From Azonexus sp. (GTDB taxonomy: Bacteria; Pseudomonadota; Gammaproteobacteria; Burkholderiales; Rhodocyclaceae): DNA of 52,273 bases. The stretch covers positions 1-52,273 of the forward strand of contig JAITMS010000081.1 of assembly GCA_031277255.1 (NCBI GenBank), given 5' to 3'. The position numbers and the translations under genes are program-made. How positions within the stretch are numbered: the stretch's first letter is position 1; the number at the start of each line of letters is the position of its first letter. Positions 1 through 8,003 of this stretch are shown here, piece after piece. The notes under the pieces were generated by a model. The model did no database searches and was not told the origin of the DNA. It saw only the letters and a program-made list of their open reading frames with translations.

Positions 1-76
1 TGGTTGAAAATTTCGTGACGACAGTATCTAGCGCAGTTGCTACCGCGTTACTTGCCCCGTAAATTTCATCACTCAT
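1..76 (-). CDS. Partial small ORF overlapping the integrase end; unknown
   Basis: An ATG at 76 opens a frame that stays open to the left edge, giving 25 residues that begin MSDEIYGASNAV. It overlaps the last 8 bases of the integrase gene and is preceded by a GAAAGGG-type ribosome binding site about eight bases upstream, which suggests translational coupling. The rest lies outside the window, so no family can be assigned. By position it should be the next gene of the genomic island. It could be a chance open frame, since only 76 bases are visible. Confidence 0.4.
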   Translation of the reverse strand, partial: MSDEIYGASNAVATALDTVVTKFST

Positions 77-1298
77 TGCACGCCCTTTCGTGTCCCTTGT
101 TCGGATGCCGCGCCAGCCGGGCAAGGTAATCTGCCCATAGCTGCATCATCGCCGTGCGTTCCTTGATGAATTTGGTACGGTTGTACGCCGCCCCCAAGGT
201 GTCCGGCACCTTGTGCGCCAATTGGTGCTCGATCACTTCCGGCTTTTGGTGCAATTCTTCCGCCAACAGGGTACGGGCCGCCGCTCGCCAGCCGTGCATT
301 GTGAATTCTTCCTTGGCAACGCCCATACGTCGTAGTGCGGCATTGAATGCGCCGTCCGACAAAGGACGGCCCGGACGGCCTGGAAAGACGTAACGCCCGT
401 CACCCGTCAGCGGATGCAGGTCACGCAGCAAGGCCACGGCTTGCCGGGCCAGCGGGACAAGGTGCTCGGTCTTGGTTTTGCTGGCGGTAAAGCGCCATTC
501 CGCCCGATCAAGATCAATGTCCGCCCATTCGGCTTGCCGCAGTTCGCCGGGCCGGACAAATACCAGAGGGGCGAGCAGCAAGGCTGTTTTGACGATCAGG
601 CCGCCGCTGAAACCATCCATTGTCCGCAAGAGTTCGCCAACCTTGGCCGGTGTCGTTACCGCCGCGAAATGCCCGCCTTGTGGCGTCGCCAGCGCCCCCC
701 GCAAGTCGGGGCAGGGATCGCGTTCGGCGCGGCCCGTGGCAATGGCGTAGCGGATCACTTGGGATATGTCGCTCTTGCAACGGTGGGCGGTATCGACCGC
801 TCCCCGGCCTTCGATGCGTCGCAGTACCGTGAGAATTTCGGGGGCGGTCAAGTCGGCAATCGGTCTACCGCCAAGCCACGGGAAAACGTCTTTCTTCAAA
901 CGTCCGATGAGTTTGTCGGCATGGCTGGCGGCCCAGCCATCGCGCTTCTTGTCGATCCATTCCAAGGCGATAACCTCGAACGAGTTGGCCGCGCGTTCGG
1001 CCTTGGCCGCCTTCTGCGCCTGCTTGACCGCGCCAGGGTCAACACCATTGGCGAGCAGCTTGCGGGCTTGGTCGCGCCGTTCACGGGCGTCGCTCAGGGT
1101 TATTTCGGGGTACTTCCCCAAAGCGAGCAGCTTTTGCTTTTTCTCAAACCAGTATTTGAGACGCCAGAGCTTGCCCCCACTTGGGGAAACCTCAAGGTAC
1201 ATCCCGCCTGTATCGTAGAGGCGAATTGGCTTGTCGGCAGGCTTGGCAGTACGAACAGCAAGGTCAGACAGGGCGGCCATAGGGATACGCGCTTTCAT
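69..1298 (-). CDS. P4-type tyrosine integrase of a tRNA-Val island
   Basis: This is a site-specific tyrosine recombinase of 409 residues that would integrate and excise a genomic island. The N-terminal arm-binding DUF4102-type domain covers about residues 8-95 (DTGGMYLEV, LALGKYPEITLSDAR). A core-binding region follows, and the catalytic domain spans about 210-395. The catalytic set is visible: Arg249 in VRPGEL, His335 and Arg338 in HGWRA, His362 in QLAHK and Tyr372 in AAYNR. An internal ATG at residue 7 is an alternative start. The gene lies just beyond the 3' end of tRNA-Val and is read away from it, the usual geometry of P4-like islands, so the island body should lie to the left of the window. 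The enzyme looks intact. Confidence 0.93.
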   Translation of the reverse strand: MKARIPMAALSDLAVRTAKPADKPIRLYDTGGMYLEVSPSGGKLWRLKYWFEKKQKLLALGKYPEITLSDARERRDQARKLLANGVDPGAVKQAQKAAKAERAANSFEVIALEWIDKKRDGWAASHADKLIGRLKKDVFPWLGGRPIADLTAPEILTVLRRIEGRGAVDTAHRCKSDISQVIRYAIATGRAERDPCPDLRGALATPQGGHFAAVTTPAKVGELLRTMDGFSGGLIVKTALLLAPLVFVRPGELRQAEWADIDLDRAEWRFTASKTKTEHLVPLARQAVALLRDLHPLTGDGRYVFPGRPGRPLSDGAFNAALRRMGVAKEEFTMHGWRAAARTLLAEELHQKPEVIEHQLAHKVPDTLGAAYNRTKFIKERTAMMQLWADYLARLARHPNKGHERACNE

Positions 1299-1300
1299 TT

Positions 1301-1328
1301 AGGGATAGACAACCCTGAATCTATCCCT
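1301..1328. repeat. Inverted repeat just upstream of the integrase start
   Basis: AGGGATAG (1301-1308) and CTATCCCT (1321-1328) form a perfect 8-base inverted repeat with a 12-base spacer, two bases upstream of the integrase start codon. A third AGGGATA half-site lies inside the gene start at 1281-1287. The placement suits an operator or an integrase/excisionase arm site. The function is inferred. Confidence 0.4.
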
Positions 1329-1376
1329 AAAAACTGCGGATTGCAATGGACTCTATCGGACAGCTACGGACAAGAA

Positions 1377-1417
1377 AAAGGCCGAAACCCTTGTGTTTAC
1401 TTGGTGTTTCGGCCTTT
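1377..1417. terminator. Bidirectional terminator hairpin between tRNA-Val and integrase
   Basis: AAAGGCCGAAAC (1377-1388) pairs perfectly with GTTTCGGCCTTT (1406-1417) around a 17-base loop. The stem ends in A/T runs on both sides, so it could stop transcripts either way. On the minus strand it would end the hupB-tRNA-Val transcript before the integrase gene. Confidence 0.65.
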
Positions 1418-1441
1418 GTCGGACGGCTTCGGATGGGTGTT

Positions 1442-1517
1442 TGGTGGGTGCTGACGGGGTCGAACCGCCGACATTCGCCTTGTAAGGGCGACGCTCTACC
1501 AACTGAGCTAAGCACCC
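1442..1517 (-). tRNA. tRNA-Val (anticodon UAC)
   Basis: This is a 76-base cloverleaf on the minus strand, with acceptor GGGTGCT paired to AGCACCC, discriminator A and an encoded CCA. The anticodon loop is CTTACAA, giving UAC for valine. The T-arm contains GGTTCGACCCC. The 3' end faces the integrase and is the likely attachment site of the island. It sits nine bases after hupB and may be cotranscribed with it. Confidence 0.95.
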
Positions 1518-1526
1518 TGCCTTGAT

Positions 1527-1799
1527 TTAGTTGATGGCGTCCTTGAGGGCTTTGCCGGCGCGGAATTTGGGGGATTTGCTGGCTTTGATTTGCAGGGGTT
1601 TGCCGGTTTTCGGGTTGCGACCGGTACGGGCGGCGCGTTGGCCGACGTAGAAGGTGCCGAAGCCGATCAGACTGACCATGTCGCCGTTCTTCAGGGCGGT
1701 TTTGACGGCGGCGACGGCGGCGTCGAGGGCGCGGCCAGCGGCGGCTTTGGAGATTTCGGCGGAAGTGGCGATCTGGTCGATCAGTTCAGATTTGTTCAT
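1527..1799 (-). CDS. hupB: DNA-binding protein HU-beta
   Basis: This is a 90-residue nucleoid protein of the HU/IHF family. It begins [11 protein letters not shown] and carries the [18 protein letters not shown] signature of the beta-arm, with a basic C-terminal part ([19 protein letters not shown]). The length is that of HU. It binds DNA without strong sequence preference, as a dimer, and bends it. A good sigma-70 promoter lies about 50-75 bases upstream, and AAAGG precedes the start. Its position after lon matches the enterobacterial tig-clpP-clpX-lon-hupB order. HU-alpha versus HU-beta is assigned from this synteny. Confidence 0.95.
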   Translation of the reverse strand: MNKSELIDQIATSAEISKAAAGRALDAAVAAVKTALKNGDMVSLIGFGTFYVGQRAARTGRNPKTGKPLQIKASKSPKFRAGKALKDAIN

Positions 1800-1845
1800 G
1801 GTGCAACCTTTGTGTGGGTGAGTGAAAAAACCGGGCGAGGGCGGA

Positions 1846-1875
1846 GTTATAGCGCCCGCAAAATCCTTGTGTCAA
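1846..1875 (-). promoter_or_regulatory. Sigma-70 promoter of hupB
   Basis: On the minus strand, TTGACA (1875-1870) is followed after 18 bases by TATAAC (1851-1846). The -35 box is perfect and the -10 box is one base off consensus. Initiation would fall near 1839, about 40 bases before the hupB ATG. Confidence 0.75.
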
Positions 1876-1924
1876 GCGGATTCTCGCCGGGTTGGCCGGG
1901 TTTCGGGCGGGCTGCCCAGTGTAA

Positions 1925-1949
1925 AAATGCTGACGGCATTTGGGCGTCA
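1925..1949 (-). terminator. Weak terminator at the end of lon
   Basis: TGACG (overlapping the lon stop codon) pairs with CGTCA across a 9-base loop and is followed on the minus strand by GCATTTTTA. The stem is short, so readthrough into hupB is likely. Confidence 0.35.
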
Positions 1950-4361
1950 ATGGGTCAGCACTGCCGTGGTGGCGGCAACCTCGCCGCTGGTCTTGGTTCC
2001 GGCGTTGCCGTCGGGTTCGTCCGGCAGGGCCTCCGGCTTGTGTTCGAGGGCGCGTTCGAGCACTTGGTCGATCCACTTGACGGGGATGATTTCGATCTTG
2101 TTTTTGATGTTGTCGGGGATTTCGGCCAGATCCTTGGTGTTTTCTTCCGGGATCAGCGCCGTTTTCAGGCCGCCGCGCACGGCTGCCAGGAGTTTTTCCT
2201 TGAGGCCGCCAATGGCCAGTACTTCGCCACGCAGGGTGATTTCGCCGGTCATGCAGACGTCGCAGCGAACCGGGATGCCGGTGTAGGAGGAAACCAGCGC
2301 CGTGGTCATGGCGATGCCCGCCGATGGGCCGTCCTTGGGCGTGGCGCCTTCGGGGACGTGAATGTGGATGTCGGTTTTGTCGAAAATGTCGGCCTTGATG
2401 CCGAGCCGCTGGGCGCGGGCGCGGACGACCGAGCGGGCGGCTTCGACCGATTCCTTCATCACGTCGCCCAAGGAGCCGGTACGCAGGATGTTGCCCTTGC
2501 CGGGGATGTTGACGCATTCGATGGTCAGCAGTTCGCCGCCGACTTCGGTCCAGGCCAAGCCGGTGACCTGGCCGACCTGATTTTCTTTTTCCGCCATGCC
2601 GAAGCTGTAGCGGCGCACGCCCAAGTATTTGTCGAGATTTTTGCCATTGACGATGATTTTGCTGCCGCGCTGCTTGATGAGGAGGGTCTTGACCACCTTG
2701 CGGCAGATTTTGGAAATTTCGCGCTCCAGACCGCGCACGCCCGCTTCACGGGTGTAGTAGCGGACAATGTCGCGGATGGCGCTGTCGACGACGGTGAGTT
2801 CGGTCTTTTTGACGCCGTTGTTCTTCATCTGCTTGGGCAGCAGGTAGCGCATGGCGATATTGACTTTTTCGTCCTCGGTGTAGCCGGAAAGGCGGATGAC
2901 TTCCATGCGGTCGAGCAGGGGCGGCGGGATGTTCATGGTGTTGGCGGTGGCCACGAACATGACATCCGAGAGGTCGAAATCGACTTCGACGTAGTGATCC
3001 TGAAAGGTGTTGTTCTGTTCTGGGTCGAGCACTTCCAGCAGGGCCGAGGACGGGTCGCCGCGAAAATCCTGGCCGAGTTTGTCGACTTCATCGAGCAGGA
3101 ACAGGGGGTTACGGACAGCGGCCTTGGTCAGGCTGTTGAGGATTTTGCCCGGCATGGAGCCGATATAGGTGCGGCGGTGGCCGCGGATTTCGGCCTCATC
3201 GCGGACGCCGCCCAAGGCCATGCGCACGAATTTGCGGTTGGTGGCCCGCGCAATCGACTGGCCGAGCGAGGTTTTGCCGACGCCGGGCGGGCCGACGAGG
3301 CAGAGAATCGGCGCTTTGACCTTGTCCACGCGCTGTTGCACGGCGAGGTATTCGAGGATGCGTTCCTTGACTTTTTCGAGGCCGAAGTGATCGGCGTCGA
3401 GAATTTTTCCGGCTTCGCGCAAGTCCTTGCTGATTCGCGTTTTTTTGCGCCACGGCAGGTTGGTGAGCGTTTCGATAAAGTTGCGGACGACGGTGGCTTC
3501 AGCCGACATCGGCGACATCAGGCGCAGTTTTTTCAGTTCGCCCTGGGCCTTGGTCAGCGCCTCTTTGCTCATGCCAGCGGCTTTGATCTTTTTGTCCAGT
3601 TCTTCGAGATCGGCGCCGTCTTCGCCTTCTCCGAGTTCTTTCTGGATGGCCTTGACCTGTTCGTTGAGGTAGTACTCGCGCTGGCTCTTTTCCATCTGCC
3701 GCTTGACGCGGCCACGGATGCGCTTTTCGACTTGGAGGATGTCGATTTCCGATTCAAGCTGCGACAGGAGGCGGTTGATGCGGTCGCGGACGCTGCCCAT
3801 TTCGAGAATTTCCTGCTTGTGTTCGAGCTTTAACGGCAGGTGGGCGGCGATGGTGTCGGCGAGCCGCCCGGCGTCGTCGATGCTGGCGATGGAGGCGAGA
3901 ATTTCCGGCTGGATTTTTTTGTTCAGTTTGACGAACTGGTCGAACTGGCCGAGCACGGCGCGGCGCATGGCCTGGATTTCGTGGTCTTCGATCGCGCCTT
4001 GCGGCAAGGGCGTGGCGGCGGCGATGAGCACTGCGGGGCGCGCTTCGATGGCCTCGATGCGGGCGCGCTGCGTGCCTTCAACCAGCACCTTGACGGTGCC
4101 GTCGGGCAGCTTGAGCATTTGCAGGATGTTGGCGAGGCAGCCGATGCGGTAGAGATCTTCCGGCTCCGGGTCGTCCTTGGCGGCGGATTTCTGGGCGATC
4201 AGCAGCACCTGCTTGTTGCTTTCCATCGCCATTTCCAGCGCCTTGATGGATTTGGGGCGGCCAACAAAGAGCGGGATGACCATGTGCGGAAAAACGACCA
4301 CGTCGCGCAGGGGCAGGAGCGGCAGGTCGATGGTTTCTGACAGGGTGTTGGGATTCGACAT
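1947..4361 (-). CDS. lon: ATP-dependent Lon protease (LonA)
   Basis: This cytosolic AAA+ serine protease degrades misfolded and short-lived regulatory proteins. At 804 residues it is full length. The N-terminal LON substrate domain (about 10-205, starting LPLLPLRDVVVFP) is followed by a helical region, an AAA+ module with Walker A GPPGVGKTSL and Walker B PLFLLDEVDK, and a C-terminal protease domain. The catalytic dyad is Ser680 in KDGPSAG and Lys723 in GGLKEKLL. The C-terminal tail after about residue 775 is low-complexity and typical of betaproteobacterial Lon. It follows clpX by 69 bases and has its own heat-shock promoter in that gap. Confidence 0.97.
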   Translation of the reverse strand: MSNPNTLSETIDLPLLPLRDVVVFPHMVIPLFVGRPKSIKALEMAMESNKQVLLIAQKSAAKDDPEPEDLYRIGCLANILQMLKLPDGTVKVLVEGTQRARIEAIEARPAVLIAAATPLPQGAIEDHEIQAMRRAVLGQFDQFVKLNKKIQPEILASIASIDDAGRLADTIAAHLPLKLEHKQEILEMGSVRDRINRLLSQLESEIDILQVEKRIRGRVKRQMEKSQREYYLNEQVKAIQKELGEGEDGADLEELDKKIKAAGMSKEALTKAQGELKKLRLMSPMSAEATVVRNFIETLTNLPWRKKTRISKDLREAGKILDADHFGLEKVKERILEYLAVQQRVDKVKAPILCLVGPPGVGKTSLGQSIARATNRKFVRMALGGVRDEAEIRGHRRTYIGSMPGKILNSLTKAAVRNPLFLLDEVDKLGQDFRGDPSSALLEVLDPEQNNTFQDHYVEVDFDLSDVMFVATANTMNIPPPLLDRMEVIRLSGYTEDEKVNIAMRYLLPKQMKNNGVKKTELTVVDSAIRDIVRYYTREAGVRGLEREISKICRKVVKTLLIKQRGSKIIVNGKNLDKYLGVRRYSFGMAEKENQVGQVTGLAWTEVGGELLTIECVNIPGKGNILRTGSLGDVMKESVEAARSVVRARAQRLGIKADIFDKTDIHIHVPEGATPKDGPSAGIAMTTALVSSYTGIPVRCDVCMTGEITLRGEVLAIGGLKEKLLAAVRGGLKTALIPEENTKDLAEIPDNIKNKIEIIPVKWIDQVLERALEHKPEALPDEPDGNAGTKTSGEVAATTAVLTH

Positions 4362-4392
4362 CAGGAAGCCTCGAATGGTGATGAACTGCTCC

Positions 4393-4420
4393 AGATGGGG
4401 GCAGGATAACGTAATTCAAG
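4393..4420 (-). promoter_or_regulatory. Sigma-32 heat-shock promoter of lon
   Basis: On the minus strand CTTGAA (4420-4415) is followed after 14 bases by CCCCATCT (4400-4393). This matches the RpoH consensus CTTGAA-N11-16-CCCCAT-T in both boxes. It lies about 30 bases before the lon ATG, partly in the clpX-lon gap. Known lon genes are RpoH-controlled, so sequence and biology agree. Confidence 0.8.
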
Positions 4421-4430
4421 CCCGGTTTTT

Positions 4431-5696
4431 TCAGTTGGAGCCGGAAACCTTGGGCTGGTCAGCGTAGATGGTGAGCGGCGGGGTGTCGCCGGTAATCATG
4501 TTTTCGTCGATGACGACTTTTTCGACATTGGTCATGCCGGGGAGTTCGTACATGGTGTCGAGCAGGGCGTGTTCGAGGATGGAGCGCAGGCCGCGAGCGC
4601 CGGTTTTGCGCTCCAGCGCCTTTTTGGCAATGGCTGAGAGCGCGCCGGGGCGCACTTCGAGTTCGACGTTCTCCATGCTGAACAGCTTCTGGTACTGCTT
4701 GATGAGGGCGTTTTTCGGCTCGGTCAGAATCTGCACCAGCGCTGGTTCTTCCAGTTCCTGCAAGGTGGCGACGACGGGCAGGCGGCCAATCAGTTCGGGA
4801 ATGAGGCCGAATTTGATGAGGTCTTCCGGTTCGGCGTCGAGCAGAATCTGGCCGACGGTTTTTTCGTCCTTGCTTTTGACTGCCGCGCCAAAGCCGATGC
4901 CGCCTTTTTCGGAGCGGTTCTGGATAATTTTTTCCAGCCCGGCGAAAGCGCCGCCGCAGATGAACAAAATGTTGGTGGTATCGACCTGGACGAAATCCTG
5001 ATTCGGGTGCTTGCGCCCGCCCTGCGGTGGAATCGCGGCGGTGGTGCCTTCGATGAGCTTCAACAGCGCCTGCTGCACACCCTCGCCGGAAACGTCGCGG
5101 GTGATCGAGGGGTTTTCGGACTTGCGCGAAATTTTGTCGATTTCGTCAATATAAACAATGCCTTGCTGCGCTTTTTCGATATTGTAGTCGCATTTTTGCA
5201 AGAGCTTCTGGATGATGTTCTCGACATCTTCGCCGACGTAACCGGCTTCCGTCAGCGTCGTCGCGTCGGCCATCACGAAGGGAACGTTGAGGAGCCGCGC
5301 CAGGGTCTGCGCCAGGAGCGTCTTGCCGGAGCCGGTCGGGCCGACCAGAAGGATGTTGCTCTTGGCCAGTTCGATGTCATCGGCCGTCCGGGTGGCGTGG
5401 CGCAGGCGCTTGTAATGGTTGTAGACGGCGACGGCGAGGATGCGCTTGGCGACTTCCTGACCGATCACGTACTGGTCGAGAATGGCGCAGATTTCACGCG
5501 GCGTCGGCAGGTCGGGGCGGTTGACCTTGCTCGCTTCGCCAGGCAGTTCGTCGCGGATGATGTCGTTGCAGAGCGCGATGCACTCGTCGCAGATGAACAC
5601 CGACGGTCCGGCGATCAGCTTTTTGACTTCGTGCTGGCTCTTGCCGCAGAAGGAGCAGTACAGCAATTTTTCCTGGCCGCCTTTGGACATCTGCAT
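4431..5696 (-). CDS. clpX: ClpX, unfoldase subunit of ClpXP
   Basis: This 421-residue AAA+ unfoldase recognises tagged substrates and threads them into ClpP. The N-terminal zinc-binding domain has CSFCGKS (about residues 15-21) and a second CDEC pair. Walker [13 protein letters not shown], Walker [11 protein letters not shown] and the Arg-finger region follow. The ClpP-docking IGF loop is present as GGIGFGAAV. It lies seven bases downstream of clpP, so the two are cotranscribed. The length and all motifs are those of a normal ClpX. Transcription can continue into lon, which also has a separate promoter. Confidence 0.97.
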   Translation of the reverse strand: MQMSKGGQEKLLYCSFCGKSQHEVKKLIAGPSVFICDECIALCNDIIRDELPGEASKVNRPDLPTPREICAILDQYVIGQEVAKRILAVAVYNHYKRLRHATRTADDIELAKSNILLVGPTGSGKTLLAQTLARLLNVPFVMADATTLTEAGYVGEDVENIIQKLLQKCDYNIEKAQQGIVYIDEIDKISRKSENPSITRDVSGEGVQQALLKLIEGTTAAIPPQGGRKHPNQDFVQVDTTNILFICGGAFAGLEKIIQNRSEKGGIGFGAAVKSKDEKTVGQILLDAEPEDLIKFGLIPELIGRLPVVATLQELEEPALVQILTEPKNALIKQYQKLFSMENVELEVRPGALSAIAKKALERKTGARGLRSILEHALLDTMYELPGMTNVEKVVIDENMITGDTPPLTIYADQPKVSGSN

Positions 5697-5703
5697 TCTC
5701 CAG

Positions 5704-6342
5704 TCAAGCCGCGTCGCGGCGGGTGAGCACCTTGTCGATCAGACCGTATTCTGCCGCTTCGGCGGCAGAAAGGAAATTGTCGCGGTCGGTGTCTTTTTCG
5801 ATGCGCTCCAGCGGCTGGCCGGTATGTTCGGCCATGATGCGGTTGAGGCGGTCGCGGATGGAAAGAATTTCCTTGGCGTGAATGGCGATATCCGAAGCCT
5901 GGCCCTGAAAGCCGCCGAGCGGCTGATGGATCATCACGCGCGAATTGGGCAGCGCGAAGCGTTTGCCCTTGGTCCCGGCATTGAGCAGAAAAGCGCCCAT
6001 CGAGGCCGCCTGACCGACGCACAGGGTCGATACATCCGGCTTGACGAACTGCATCGTGTCATAGATCGAAAAACCCGCCGTCACCGAGCCGCCGGGCGAA
6101 TTGATGTAGAGGTGGATGTCCTTGTCGGGATTTTCCGCTTCGAGAAAGAGCATCTGGGCGACGACCAGATTGGCGCTGGCGTCATGCACCGGGCCGACGA
6201 GAAAAATCACCCGCTCCTTCAAGAGACGCGAGTAAATGTCGTAAGCGCGCTCGCCGCGACCGCTCTGTTCCACCACCATCGGCACAAGGCCCAGCGCCTG
6301 CGGATCAAAATCGTTGGTGTTGTCGATATTCATGTCAGCCAT
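5704..6342 (-). CDS. clpP: ClpP, proteolytic subunit
   Basis: This serine peptidase of 212 residues forms the double heptameric chamber of ClpXP. The catalytic triad can be placed at Ser114 (QAASMGAF), His139 ([10 protein letters not shown]) and Asp188 (KDTDRDNF), with the same 25- and 49-residue spacing as Escherichia coli ClpP. The first residues resemble a short propeptide. The start at 6342 is the first ATG; MNID three codons later is an alternative. Upstream lies a repeat-rich 118-base gap to tig. Confidence 0.97.
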   Translation of the reverse strand: MADMNIDNTNDFDPQALGLVPMVVEQSGRGERAYDIYSRLLKERVIFLVGPVHDASANLVVAQMLFLEAENPDKDIHLYINSPGGSVTAGFSIYDTMQFVKPDVSTLCVGQAASMGAFLLNAGTKGKRFALPNSRVMIHQPLGGFQGQASDIAIHAKEILSIRDRLNRIMAEHTGQPLERIEKDTDRDNFLSAAEAAEYGLIDKVLTRRDAA

Positions 6343-6352
6343 CCTGTTGGAA

Positions 6353-6451
6353 GCCCCTCTCCCTTGAGGGGAGAGGGGTTGGGGAGAGGGTGAAGCGCCA
6401 CGCTACGCATCCCCTCTCCCTCGGCCCCTCTCCCACAAGGGGCGAGGGGAG
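6353..6451. repeat. CCCCTCTCCC-type palindromic repeat between tig and clpP
   Basis: The tig-clpP gap is filled by C-rich and G-rich runs: CCCCTCTCCC, GGGGAGAGGGG, GGGGAGAGGG, then CCCCTCTCCC twice more and GGGGCGAGGGGAG. They can fold into several competing hairpins. The same kind of element recurs at 52044-52175. This is a dispersed intergenic repeat seen in many proteobacteria. Here it lies inside an operon and would be transcribed. Confidence 0.7.
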
Positions 6452-6460
6452 TTTCGGGTT

Positions 6461-7762
6461 TTACTTCTGCGCCATCAACTCATCAAACACCGCCGCCTTG
6501 TCGGTCACCTTGGCCTTGCTCAGAACCCAGTCGACGACGTTGTTTTCGATGGCAACGCTTTCGACTTCCTGCAAACGCTGCGGCTGGGCGTAGTACCAGC
6601 GAACCACTTCTTCCGGCTGTTCGTAGCTCTGCGCGCTTTCTTCGACCAGCGCCCGGATCTGCTCCGGCTTTGCTTGCAGGTTCTCGGTCTTGACCACTTC
6701 GGCCAGGATCAGGCCGAGGCTGACGCGGCGTTTGGCCTGCTCGGCAAACCATTCCGGGCGGATCGGCAGATCCTTGGCCTTGATGCCGCGCTGCGCCATA
6801 TCCTCGCGGGCGTTTTGCATCAGGCGCTGCACCTCCATCTCGACCAGCGCCGCCGGAATCGTGATCGGATTATTCTGCAAGAGCGCCGCCATGACCTGAT
6901 CCTTGAGCTGACCTTCAATGCGGCGCTTGACCTCGCGCTGCAAATTGGCGGTGATTTCATCCTTCATCTTGACCAGATCGCCATCGGCCACACCCATACT
7001 TTTGGCAAATTCGCCATCGACTGCCGGCAACTGAGGCGCTTGCACCGCTTTCACGGTCACCTCGAACTGCACCGTCTGACCGGCCAGATCCTTGGCGTGG
7101 TAATCCGCCGGGAAGCTCAGATCAAAAGTCTTCGTCTCGCCCGCCTTGCAGCCCTCAACAGCCTTCTCGAAATCCGGCAGCATCATGTTCTGGCCGAGCA
7201 CGAAGGGATAATCATGAGCCTCGCCGCCAGCAAACGGTACGCCATCCTTTTTGCCGAGAAAGTCGATTACGACGCGATCATCTTTAGCCGCCGCGCGGTC
7301 GGTGTCGACATAAGTGACGCGCTGCTGGCGCAGGATATCGAGCGTCTTGTCCACTTCGGCAGCGCCGATTTCAAGTACCGGGCGCTCGATCTCGGCAGTT
7401 GACAGATCGCCCGGCGTAAATTCAGGATAAACCTCGAAAATGGCCGAAAATTCAAGATGGGTCGCGTTTTCGGCATTTTTCGGCTCGATCCGCGGATAAC
7501 CCGCCACCCGCATCTTCTGCGCCGTCACGGCATCGCTGAAGACGCGGTCAAGTTCCTCCGACAGCACTTCACGGTGCGCCTGCGCGCCATACTGCTGCTT
7601 GACGATATTGAACGGCACCTTGCCCGGACGAAAACCCGGCATCTTGACATTGCGGCTCATGCGCTTCAGGCGCTGCTCCATTTCCTTTTCAATATCGGCA
7701 ATGGCGATGGCGAGATCGAGCCGACGTTCGAGTTCGCTGGCTTGTGCGGTGTTGGATTCCAT
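6461..7762 (-). CDS. tig: Trigger factor
   Basis: This ribosome-associated chaperone and peptidyl-prolyl isomerase has 433 residues, the usual length. The ribosome-docking signature GFRPGKVP lies near residue 44-51. A FKBP-like PPIase domain spans about 150-245 (DRVVIDFLGKKDGVPFAGG, FPADYHAKDLAGQTVQF). The rest is the helical C-terminal chaperone arms. AAGGGAC/AGGGAC precede the ATG. A possible but mediocre promoter (TTGGTC, 15 bases, TAGAAT at 7816-7811) lies upstream. tig heads the tig-clpP-clpX unit. Confidence 0.96.
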   Translation of the reverse strand: MESNTAQASELERRLDLAIAIADIEKEMEQRLKRMSRNVKMPGFRPGKVPFNIVKQQYGAQAHREVLSEELDRVFSDAVTAQKMRVAGYPRIEPKNAENATHLEFSAIFEVYPEFTPGDLSTAEIERPVLEIGAAEVDKTLDILRQQRVTYVDTDRAAAKDDRVVIDFLGKKDGVPFAGGEAHDYPFVLGQNMMLPDFEKAVEGCKAGETKTFDLSFPADYHAKDLAGQTVQFEVTVKAVQAPQLPAVDGEFAKSMGVADGDLVKMKDEITANLQREVKRRIEGQLKDQVMAALLQNNPITIPAALVEMEVQRLMQNAREDMAQRGIKAKDLPIRPEWFAEQAKRRVSLGLILAEVVKTENLQAKPEQIRALVEESAQSYEQPEEVVRWYYAQPQRLQEVESVAIENNVVDWVLSKAKVTDKAAVFDELMAQK

Positions 7763-7873
7763 GAATAGTCCCTGTATGTCCCTTGTTATGGCAGAGCCGA
7801 AAAACTACTAATTCTATCATGGCCGACCAAAGACCAACCCCCGCGAAGTCGGCGCAAAGGGCGGCGGCGGAAG

Positions 7874-7902
7874 TGGACAGGCCAACGGGAAGTTCGTACA
7901 AT
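7874..7902 (+). promoter_or_regulatory. Sigma-70 promoter of tRNA-His
   Basis: TGGACA (7874-7879) and TACAAT (7897-7902) are separated by exactly 17 bases. Initiation would be near 7909, eight bases before the tRNA. Confidence 0.8.
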
Positions 7903-7916
7903 GCGCGCCTCTCAGC

Positions 7917-7993
7917 GGCGGCTGTAGCTCAGTTGGTAGAGTCCCGGATTGTGATTCCGGTTGTCGTGGGTTCGAGCCCCATCAGTCGCCCCA
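7917..7993 (+). tRNA. tRNA-His (anticodon GUG)
   Basis: The cloverleaf has the extra G-1 typical of tRNA-His opposite C73. The acceptor GCGGCTG pairs with CAGTCGC (one G-U), and CCA is encoded. The anticodon loop TTGTGAT gives GUG. The D-arm AGCTCAGTTGGTAGAG and T-arm GGGTTCGAGCCCC are standard. It converges with the next gene on the minus strand. Confidence 0.96.
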
Positions 7994-8003
7994 AATCATT
8001 GTT

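Noticed and set aside
1446-1517. Disruption of tRNA-Val by the island
   Set aside because: The cloverleaf is complete with encoded CCA, so the tRNA is intact after integration.
1590-3833. 747-codon open frame on the plus strand opposite lon
   Set aside because: It is the antisense shadow of lon and hupB, produced by high GC; composition is low-complexity (many Asp, Gly, Phe) and there is no family match.
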